5,235 nt of DNA. It comes from an uncultured Polyangiaceae bacterium. GTDB taxonomy: Bacteria > Myxococcota_A > Polyangia > Polyangiales > Houyiibacteriaceae. Both the position numbers and the translations under genes were made by a program. The stretch lies in NCBI GenBank assembly GCA_947258625.1, contig CAMYJN010000221.1, positions 1 through 5,235 on the forward strand, in the 5' to 3' direction. Under the pieces are notes generated by a model. The model saw nothing but the letters and a program-made list of their open reading frames with translations, was not told where the DNA came from and did not search any database. Below are positions 1-5,235 of this stretch, one piece after another (within the stretch, counting starts at the first letter, position 1; each line of letters begins with the position of its first letter).

Positions 1-695
1 GCACGAACAACGCCCAGTATTACGCGGCCAACGACGGCCGAGCGCTCGTTCGCATGAAGATCGTCGACAGCAAGGGACGCTCCCAGCGACGCCAGTTCGC
101 AGTCCTTCGGCGTGACCTCAAAGACGGAGGCGACCAGAACTACCTCGTCGTCTTTGACCAGCCCGCCGACGTTCGGAACACCGCGTTCTTGGTTAAGAAG
201 CACGCGAACAAGGACGACGATCGCTGGCTGTACCTGCCGGGCCTCGACCTCGTCAAGCGAATCGCGGCAAGTGACGAGCGCACGAGCTTCGTAGGCACGC
301 ACTTCTTCTACGAGGACATCTCCGGGCGGCACCCCGACGAAGACAAGCACGAGCTCCTCGAAACGACGGACATCGAGTACGTGGTGAAGAGCACGCCCAA
401 GAGCAGCAAGGGCGTCGAGTTCGCGCACTACACGCTCCGGATCAACAAGAAGACCTTCTTGCCGAGCAAGATCGAGTACGTGAACGCGCAGGGCAAGGTC
501 TATCGGCGCATCGAAACCGCCAAGGTGGACACCGTACAGGGGCAGCCGACCATTACGCGCCTCAAGGTCAGTGACCTCGAGTCGGGCGGATACACGCTGA
601 GCGACGTCAGCAACGTGAGTTACGACCTGGGGATCCCCGACGATATCTTCGTCGAGGGCTCTCTTCGGAACCCGCCCCAGAAGTGGCTTCGCTGA
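1..695 (+). CDS. Outer membrane lipoprotein-sorting protein, LolA-like (5' end missing)
   Basis: This is probably a periplasmic LolA-fold carrier that handles lipids or lipoproteins between inner and outer membrane. The frame is open from base 3 to the TGA at 693-695, giving 230 visible residues. An ATG at 54 exists, but the 17 residues before it (containing AQYYAANDGRALVR) read as the conserved start of the mature domain in this family, so the true start and signal peptide lie left of the window. Family hallmarks, counted from the first visible codon, are FDQPADVRNTAFLV (about 51-64), WLYLP (75-79), KRIAAS and SFVGTHFFYEDIS (95-107). These match my recollection of the LolA-like outer-membrane lipoprotein-sorting family (Pfam LolA_like, DUF1329-related), not classical LolA. 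About 25-50 residues are probably missing. The gene lies 35 bp before an outer-membrane barrel gene, a pairing typical of RND-linked envelope transport clusters. The family call is firm; the substrate is unknown. Confidence 0.85.
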   Translation, partial: TNNAQYYAANDGRALVRMKIVDSKGRSQRRQFAVLRRDLKDGGDQNYLVVFDQPADVRNTAFLVKKHANKDDDRWLYLPGLDLVKRIAASDERTSFVGTHFFYEDISGRHPDEDKHELLETTDIEYVVKSTPKSSKGVEFAHYTLRINKKTFLPSKIEYVNAQGKVYRRIETAKVDTVQGQPTITRLKVSDLESGGYTLSDVSNVSYDLGIPDDIFVEGSLRNPPQKWLR

Positions 696-716
696 GCCAA
701 GCGCGACGACGGGCAT

Positions 717-720
717 GAGG
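717..720 (+). promoter_or_regulatory. Shine-Dalgarno GAGG for the outer-membrane barrel gene
   Basis: GAGG lies 10 bases before the ATG at 731, inside the 35-bp gap after the lipoprotein-sorting gene. The spacing is slightly long but workable. It supports the ATG at 731, which is also the start that keeps the signal peptide intact. No promoter-like element is evident in this short gap, in keeping with cotranscription. Confidence 0.5.
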
Positions 721-730
721 GAATAGCTCG

Positions 731-2359
731 ATGAAACCGACCAATTGTACGACGAAGCAGTGCCGCGCTGGCATCCCCTCCCTGAGGTGCTTGGCGGTTG
801 CCGCGATTGTCCTTGCTGCTCTCGCCTTGGCCCCCGGGTCGTCTGCCCAGGACCAACAGGATGCAGCCGAAGTCTCGACTGAGGAGGGCGCCGGCGAGTC
901 GGACACCGGGCCATCTATCGGTTCCGACTCCGATGCGGAGTCCGGAGCTGAGCCCCGCGCGGAGGAGACCCTCGAAGCAGAGGCCGAAGGTCCGGTCGAC
1001 GGAGCTTCGAGCGCCGATAGCCCAGAGGAGCTTGCTGGCGACGTCGGGCCCATCGAAGAGGTCGGCGCCGAGGACGACTGGGGCGAGTTCGACGACTGGG
1101 AAGAGGAGGACGGTGGCGATTCCGGGGGCAAACCCGGGAGCAAAGCCTGGGACTTTCACATCGGCGGCTTCGTCGAAGGTCTCATCGCGCCGCGCGTCGT
1201 TCGAAGCAGCGCCAGCGCCAATGAATTCGTTGCAAACGAGGCGCGATTTCGGCTGAACCTCGATGCAACCCACCAAATTGTAAGCGCGCGCTTTCGGGGC
1301 GACGTCTTTGCGGACGCCGTCGAGCGTCGGATCTGGTTCGACATTCGAGACGCGTCGATCTTCGTGCGTGGCGGAAGCTGGTTCAGTATGCGGTTTGGCC
1401 GACAGGTACTCACCTGGGGCACGGGAGACTTCCTGTTCTTGAACGATCTCTTTCCGAAGGACTTCAACTCCTTCTTCATCGGTCGTGCGGACGAGTACCT
1501 CAAGGCACCCTCGAACTCGGTGCAGACGACGTTCATGATGAAGAAGGTCGGGCTGGATTTGATCTGGACTCCGATCTTCGAGCCGGACCGCTTCATCAAC
1601 GGGCAGCGTTTGTCGTTCTTCAATCCCTTGGTCGGAGAGATCATTGGCGATCGGTCTCCGCTCACGCCGATCGATCCGTTCTTCCCAGAGCAGCGACTGC
1701 GAAACGGAACGGTGCACGGCCGTCTCTACGGCACAGCCGGCGCCGTCGAGCTCGCCGCCTATGGCTATGTAGGTTATTGGATGCAGCCGAATGGGCTTGA
1801 GCTCACCGATCCGGCGAATCCAAATAGCATCGTCGGGGTTACGTACGCGCGTCTGGCCGTCTACGGCGCGAGCCTACGCACCCCTTTGTTTGGTGGTCTT
1901 TTCAACGTCGAGGGCGCGTTCTACGACTCCTTCAAGGACCGGGCGGGGACGACTCCGGCAACACCGAACTCGCAGTTTCGAGGCTTGGTGGGCTACGAGC
2001 GCGAGCTCTTCCCGAAGTTCCAACTGGGCCTGCAATACTACCTCGAGTACACGCTGAAGTACGACGAGTTGATCGCGAGCTCGTTCTGGCCTCAGTACGA
2101 GCAGCACGAGTTTCGGCATCTCATCACGCTGCGGCTCAACCAGCTTCTGGTCATGGACAAGCTCGAGCTCTCGCTCTTCGTGTTCTTCTCGCCGGACGAG
2201 CTCGACACCTACATCCGGCCGCGCATCACCTACAAAGTCGTCGAGCCGCTAGCGATCGTCATTGGCGCGAGCCTCATGTTCGGTCGCGACGACTACACCT
2301 TTTTTGGCCAGCTCCAAGAGAACACGAACGTGTACGCGAGGCTTCGCTACTCGTTCTGA
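731..2359 (+). CDS. Outer-membrane beta-barrel protein, DUF1302-like, with acidic periplasmic N-terminus
   Basis: This is a predicted outer-membrane barrel, probably the exit or entry pore of an envelope transport system. Residues 1-39 form a signal peptide: a long n-region with K/R, a hydrophobic core at about 21-34, and a likely cleavage after SSA at 37-39. Residues 41-130 are low-complexity and very acidic: I count 34 Asp/Glu against one Arg. This stretch ends in a DDWGEF/DDWEEE near-repeat (115-126). From about residue 140 the sequence shows alternating aromatic/polar beta-strand character. It includes RFGRQVLTWGTGDFLFLNDL (221-240) followed by FPKDFNSFFIGRADEYLKAP (241-260), similar to the GRQ-x-x-x-WG segment of DUF1302-type porins. 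The chain ends in RLRYSF, with a C-terminal Phe as expected for the BAM recognition signal. A barrel of about 400 residues would fit some 16-18 strands (inference). The preceding LolA-like gene suggests joint work, probably with an RND permease. The substrate cannot be read from the sequence. Confidence 0.85.
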   Translation: MKPTNCTTKQCRAGIPSLRCLAVAAIVLAALALAPGSSAQDQQDAAEVSTEEGAGESDTGPSIGSDSDAESGAEPRAEETLEAEAEGPVDGASSADSPEELAGDVGPIEEVGAEDDWGEFDDWEEEDGGDSGGKPGSKAWDFHIGGFVEGLIAPRVVRSSASANEFVANEARFRLNLDATHQIVSARFRGDVFADAVERRIWFDIRDASIFVRGGSWFSMRFGRQVLTWGTGDFLFLNDLFPKDFNSFFIGRADEYLKAPSNSVQTTFMMKKVGLDLIWTPIFEPDRFINGQRLSFFNPLVGEIIGDRSPLTPIDPFFPEQRLRNGTVHGRLYGTAGAVELAAYGYVGYWMQPNGLELTDPANPNSIVGVTYARLAVYGASLRTPLFGGLFNVEGAFYDSFKDRAGTTPATPNSQFRGLVGYERELFPKFQLGLQYYLEYTLKYDELIASSFWPQYEQHEFRHLITLRLNQLLVMDKLELSLFVFFSPDELDTYIRPRITYKVVEPLAIVIGASLMFGRDDYTFFGQLQENTNVYARLRYSF

Positions 2360-2372
2360 GAATTCAAAACGA

Positions 2373-2377
2373 AAGGA
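2373..2377 (+). promoter_or_regulatory. Shine-Dalgarno AAGGA for the DUF2892 gene
   Basis: AAGGA, within GAAAGGAA, sits 8 bases before the ATG at 2386. It is the best-placed ribosome-binding site on the plus strand here and supports this small frame as a real gene. The surrounding 26-bp gap is AT-richer than its neighbours, but no -35/-10 pair is convincing. Confidence 0.7.
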
Positions 2378-2385
2378 ACACAATC

Positions 2386-2586
2386 ATGAACATCGACAAG
2401 TTGGTTTTTCGAGTAGCAGGCATCATGGTCACGGCCGGCGTGATCCTCGCCTACAGTCACCACATCGCCTGGCTCATTCTCCCGGCCTTCGTCGGCCTGA
2501 ACATGTTCCAAGCATCGTTTACCGGCTTTTGCCCCATGGCCACGATCGCGAAGCGTTTCGGGATGCACGAAGGAAAAGCGTTCTGA
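2386..2586 (+). CDS. DUF2892/YgaP-type small inner-membrane protein
   Basis: This 66-residue protein has two predicted transmembrane helices, at about 7-23 (FRVAGIMVTAGVILAY) and 27-45 (IAWLILPAFVGLNMF), joined by a short SHH turn. The second helix is followed by TGFCPM (46-51), with a single Cys49, and then a basic, Gly-containing tail. The two helices followed by a G-F-C-P motif are the signature of the DUF2892 family, which forms the membrane part of the rhodanese YgaP and also occurs as stand-alone proteins of this size. No rhodanese domain is present here. A strong Shine-Dalgarno site and a 26-bp gap after the barrel gene place it last in the plus-strand operon. Its biochemical role is unknown. 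The conserved Cys could matter for sulfur or redox chemistry, but that is inference. Confidence 0.85.
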   Translation: MNIDKLVFRVAGIMVTAGVILAYSHHIAWLILPAFVGLNMFQASFTGFCPMATIAKRFGMHEGKAF

Positions 2587-2620
2587 CGCGCTGGACGCGC
2601 GCGATCGCCGGTGCGGGTCG
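2587..2620. other. Convergent intergenic gap with a short GC hairpin
   Basis: Only 34 bp separate the stop codons of the convergent operons. The gap holds CGCGC (2587-2591) and GCGCG (2597-2601), a perfect 5-bp stem with a 5-base loop, followed by the palindrome GCGATCGC (2601-2608). No T-tract follows on either strand, so this is not a standard intrinsic terminator. It could slow polymerase from both sides, or be chance in GC-rich DNA. Confidence 0.3.
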
Positions 2621-4054
2621 CTACTCGATGCGCTCCTTGAGCAACTCGATCTCGCTTACAAAACCGGTGCCGATGTCCTGCAGGTCAGGGACGAGCTCCG
2701 TGCAGGCCAGCGCACCGAAACACAGACGGTCCACCGTGCTCATCACCGTGATGTTGAGCCCCGAGCCCTGCTGCACCGGTCCGAGCGGAAAGAGGTGAGT
2801 GAGCCTGGTGCCCGCTGTGTAGAGGGGAACCGGTGGGCCTGCGACGTTCGAAATGACGAGGTTCCAAAGCGGCGGAACCCGGTCAGCCAGGTGCCGCGAA
2901 GAAAAGAAGCCGATGAATTGAGTCGCCATCCAAGGCACGGTGATGTTGGTCACGAGGTCGGCGAAGTTCTTGAGGAGGTCGCCGCCACCCGATTTGCGGT
3001 GGCGTCTCTTTTGTCGCGATGTCTCTTCGCGAATGGCGAGCAGCCGCTCGACCGGATCTCCGGATTGAATGGGCAAATGCACCCGGATCACCGAAACGCG
3101 ATTGCCTGCTTGATCTCCTTCGTGCCGAACCGACACCGGCACGGTTGCAACCAGCGGACGATCCGGAAGGCCCCCGTGTTCGGCAAGCCACGACCTCAAG
3201 GCGCCACAGCAGCCGGCAAGAACGAGATCGTTCACCGTGGTTCCGAAGGCGCGCTTGATCGCTTTCACATCGTCGAACGAGACATCGGCAAACGCGACCG
3301 AGCGATTCGGCGTCAGCGCACCGTTGAACATCGTCGGCGGTGCTTCGAATAGCGGCGGCTTCTCCGGGGGTTCTCCATCGGCAGACGGGACAGGTTCGGA
3401 GCGCCCTTTGCCTCGCACCGCCTCTACCATTTTCGTGGCCGCCTCGACCGCGCGCCGCGGCTTGCCGGCAAGGGTCCGAAGGGTGTCGGCAGCTAGCCAG
3501 GGGATCGTGGGTTCGCGATCCGGGAGCCAGGGTTCGTCTGGCGGAGGGACCACCCGGCCCTCGGGACTGGTGTCCATGAGCTCACCCGCGATGGCCGCGC
3601 TCCGGCCACCGTCCATCGCCGCGTGGTGGATCTTCATGACGAGCGCGAGCTTCCCCCCTTCCAGGCCCTCGACGAGCGCGGCCTTCCAAAGCGGCCTGTC
3701 GCGTTCGAGACAGGTGCCCGCGAAGCTCCCAACGAAGTCGCAGAGCTCGCGCATCCCCCCAGGAGAGGGCAGCGAGACGCGGACGAGGTGCTTGTCGAGA
3801 TCGAAAGCCGGGTCTTCGATCCAGTGGGGGTCGCCGATCTGCAGCGGCCCTTGAACGATTCGTTGCCTGAAAGGCGGAATGAGATGGAGCCGCTCGGCGA
3901 ACCGCTGGCGCGTCAAGCTGAATGCCGAAGCTTCGAGGCCGTCCGCGCCCAGCGGATCTTCTGGCTCGAGAATCAGGATCCCCATGGTATGCATGGGCAT
4001 CTCGGGCGTTTCGGCATAGAGCATCGCCGCGTCGAGAGTCGATACCGGGATCAC
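2621..4054 (-). CDS. Wax ester synthase/diacylglycerol O-acyltransferase (WS/DGAT)
   Basis: Members of this family transfer an acyl group from acyl-CoA to a fatty alcohol or diacylglycerol, making wax esters or triacylglycerol at the cytoplasmic membrane. With the GTG start at 4054 the protein has 477 residues, within the usual range of about 450-500. Landmarks are STLDAAMLYAETPEMPMH (about 5-22, the usual N-terminal LDA...P-MH block), RDRPLW (118-123), the catalytic HHAAMDG (143-149, matching HHxxxDG), VNDLV (274-278), VPVSVR (305-310), NLVISNVAGP (398-407, the C-terminal domain signature) and GSGLNITVMS (430-439). A Pro/charged linker at about 165-245 joins the two halves. The GTG start follows AGGAAG at 4066-4061 and overlaps the hydrolase stop. 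A longer frame from a TTG at 4180 would overlap the hydrolase by 130 bp and add a Pro/Arg-rich tail with no family resemblance. All key motifs are intact, so the enzyme is probably active. Acceptor preference cannot be told. Confidence 0.93.
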   Translation of the reverse strand: MIPVSTLDAAMLYAETPEMPMHTMGILILEPEDPLGADGLEASAFSLTRQRFAERLHLIPPFRQRIVQGPLQIGDPHWIEDPAFDLDKHLVRVSLPSPGGMRELCDFVGSFAGTCLERDRPLWKAALVEGLEGGKLALVMKIHHAAMDGGRSAAIAGELMDTSPEGRVVPPPDEPWLPDREPTIPWLAADTLRTLAGKPRRAVEAATKMVEAVRGKGRSEPVPSADGEPPEKPPLFEAPPTMFNGALTPNRSVAFADVSFDDVKAIKRAFGTTVNDLVLAGCCGALRSWLAEHGGLPDRPLVATVPVSVRHEGDQAGNRVSVIRVHLPIQSGDPVERLLAIREETSRQKRRHRKSGGGDLLKNFADLVTNITVPWMATQFIGFFSSRHLADRVPPLWNLVISNVAGPPVPLYTAGTRLTHLFPLGPVQQGSGLNITVMSTVDRLCFGALACTELVPDLQDIGTGFVSEIELLKERIE

Positions 4055-4066
4055 GTCGTACTTCCT
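4051..4066 (-). promoter_or_regulatory. GTGA stop/start overlap with Shine-Dalgarno AGGAAG
   Basis: On the minus strand, AGGAAG (4066-4061) is followed by six bases and then GTGA (4054-4051). GTG starts the WS/DGAT and TGA (4053-4051) ends the hydrolase. This one-base-shifted overlap with a well-placed ribosome-binding site inside the upstream gene is typical of translational coupling. It decides the WS/DGAT start. Confidence 0.8.
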
Positions 4067-5235
4067 GGCTCCAAAAACCCGAGGCCCATCATGAAGCGGG
4101 CCATCTCCGTCAGGTATGCGCCGCGGTCGAGGTGGATGCTGTGGCTCCCCGGAAACCAATGCATGCGGCAGCGCTGCCAATGATCCCAGAGCAGCCTGGA
4201 ATGCTTCGGAGGAGCCAGCCGGTCGCCCGCGCCGCCGACGATCATCAGCCGCTCACGTGGCAGCACCGGTGGATAGGTGAGCGGGCAACTCACAGCGAGG
4301 AGACGCCGCGCGTCCGCAGAGCTCAGGCCGGAAGCCCTGAGTGCGGTTCGCATCAGTGCACCAAGCGGCTGCCATTCCAGAACCAAGTCCGCCACGCTGA
4401 TGATCGGCACGTTGGGCAGCGCGAATGCCAATTTCGGTTCGACGCTCGCGAGCATCGATGAAATGAAGCCGCCAAGGCTGAGGCCGGTCACGCCAACTTG
4501 CTCGACCCCTTGTTCACCCTGAAGCCACTTCAGCAGAATCCTGAAGTCGAACACGGACTGCGCCACCGCTTCGTTGAATCGAGAAGTGCCGCCGGCGAAG
4601 AAGCCGTGTCCCGAAAACGGCGAGAAACGTGTTTGGCGAGGGCCGTGAAAAGGTAGGGTGAACAAGGCGATGTCACAGCCCATGCGATAGAACCAAGGGA
4701 GCGCGAAGAACCACTCGTTGATCAAATAACCTTCCGCCGTGAATCCATGAATCGCAACGATGGTCGGCCGCGGCCCGTCGCGGTGCCGAGTCATCCGCGC
4801 GAACGCGACGCGGTTTCGGTCGTGTCGCAGATAAGGCCGGTGTTGGCTTGGATGGACGGGCTGGAACGGGCTGTCGAAGCGCAACACCTCGCACACTCCG
4901 TCGTCGGGTTCGAAACGCGGAAACCAGCGCCCTCTCTCGACGCGAACGCGCACGCCTGACGGAAGATCATGAAAAAACCGGTCGGGGTCGCCCGATTCTG
5001 CCATCTCGCCATACAGGGTCGCGTCTTTCATGGATCGGCGAAGCTCGATCGGATTGAAGCCGAACGGAATGGCCGTCGAGCCCACCATCGTGCCGAAGAT
5101 GGCCCTCACCACATGGTCGAACGCGGCTGCCGCGCCAATCTGCAGGCGATCCGCACGCGCAAGATCGAACTTCTCCGACGTTCGCGCGAAATCGTCGTCG
5201 AGTTGCTCCCACCAATGCCCGCTGGGCACCAAAGG
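4051..5235 (-). CDS. Alpha/beta hydrolase (esterase/lipase-like), 5' end possibly missing
   Basis: This is a predicted serine hydrolase acting on esters, possibly acyl lipids given its neighbour. Numbering is from a TTG at 5232; a GTG follows at 5229, and the frame is still open at the window edge. No ribosome-binding site is visible, so the true start may lie to the right. IVAIHGFTAEG (158-168) supplies the HG oxyanion-hole loop. GLSLGG (250-255) is the nucleophile elbow with Ser252. GGAGDRLAPP (333-342) gives the likely acid Asp337. GSHSIHLD (362-369) holds the His, either His364 or His367. The triad order Ser-Asp-His and spacing are canonical. About 150 N-terminal residues precede the catalytic core. 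They lack an obvious signal peptide and match nothing I recognise, although the layout recalls the ABHD18/DUF2048 type; that comparison is tentative. The gene ends in the GTGA overlap with the WS/DGAT, so the two are coexpressed. Substrate is unknown. Confidence 0.85.
   Translation of the reverse strand, partial: PLVPSGHWWEQLDDDFARTSEKFDLARADRLQIGAAAAFDHVVRAIFGTMVGSTAIPFGFNPIELRRSMKDATLYGEMAESGDPDRFFHDLPSGVRVRVERGRWFPRFEPDDGVCEVLRFDSPFQPVHPSQHRPYLRHDRNRVAFARMTRHRDGPRPTIVAIHGFTAEGYLINEWFFALPWFYRMGCDIALFTLPFHGPRQTRFSPFSGHGFFAGGTSRFNEAVAQSVFDFRILLKWLQGEQGVEQVGVTGLSLGGFISSMLASVEPKLAFALPNVPIISVADLVLEWQPLGALMRTALRASGLSSADARRLLAVSCPLTYPPVLPRERLMIVGGAGDRLAPPKHSRLLWDHWQRCRMHWFPGSHSIHLDRGAYLTEMARFMMGLGFLEPGSTT

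Noticed and set aside
54..56. ATG at 54 as start of the lipoprotein-sorting gene
   Set aside because: The frame is open to the window edge, the residues before it fit the family domain, and starting here would leave no signal peptide.
788..790. Cys20 of the barrel protein as a lipobox cysteine
   Set aside because: The Cys precedes the hydrophobic core instead of following it, so lipoprotein processing there is not plausible; SSA at 37-39 fits signal peptidase I.
1073..1099. Repeated 9-mer GACGACTGG as a DNA-level repeat or protein-binding site
   Set aside because: It is in frame and encodes the DDW units of the acidic tract, so a protein-level explanation is enough.
620..1717. Long antisense frame (365 codons) opposite the barrel gene
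   Set aside because: It lies opposite a gene with a signal peptide, barrel motifs and a BAM signal. Its product is Arg-rich with no recognisable domain, as expected for a shadow frame in GC-rich DNA.
3237..3854. Plus-strand frame of 205 codons opposite the WS/DGAT
   Set aside because: Ser/Arg/Pro-rich product with no motif. The minus strand here codes for WS/DGAT with its catalytic HHxxxDG motif.
4051..4180. TTG start at 4180 for the WS/DGAT
   Set aside because: It needs a 130-bp overlap with the hydrolase, and the extra residues look unlike the family. The GTG at 4054 has a good ribosome-binding site.

Overview
The window comes from a GC-rich (about 60% by eye) Gram-negative bacterium. The Gram-negative call rests on an outer-membrane beta-barrel protein with a signal peptide and a C-terminal aromatic residue, next to a periplasmic LolA-like lipoprotein-sorting protein. 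Third-position G/C preference is strong throughout. The gene mix suggests a myxobacterial/deltaproteobacterial or other proteobacterial lineage, but nothing here fixes the taxon.

The layout is two convergent gene groups with almost no non-coding DNA. The plus-strand group (1-2586) holds three genes: the 3' part of a LolA-like outer-membrane lipoprotein-sorting protein, a 542-residue outer-membrane beta-barrel protein of DUF1302-like type with a very acidic periplasmic N-terminal region, and a 66-residue DUF2892/YgaP-type two-helix membrane protein. The gaps are 35 and 26 bp, which suggests one operon whose start lies left of the window. The minus-strand group (2621-5235) holds an alpha/beta hydrolase, open to the right edge of the window, followed by a wax ester synthase/diacylglycerol acyltransferase (WS/DGAT). 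Their junction is a GTGA overlap (stop TGA inside start GTG+A), so they are probably translationally coupled. The WS/DGAT start is placed at a GTG at 4054, not at the longer TTG-initiated reading frame that runs into the hydrolase gene.

The plus-strand genes look like the periplasmic and outer-membrane parts of an envelope lipid or hydrophobic-compound transport system. In related clusters such a pair usually accompanies an RND/MMPL-type inner-membrane permease, which would be predicted just left of the window. The minus-strand genes look like neutral-lipid metabolism: acyl transfer to form wax ester or triacylglycerol, plus an esterase/lipase-like hydrolase. Whether the two groups cooperate, for example in moving acylated lipid across the envelope, is inference from adjacency only. 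No RNA genes, mobile elements, CRISPR arrays or convincing promoters or intrinsic terminators were seen. Both operon promoters lie outside the window, and no gene-free stretch exceeds 35 bp.
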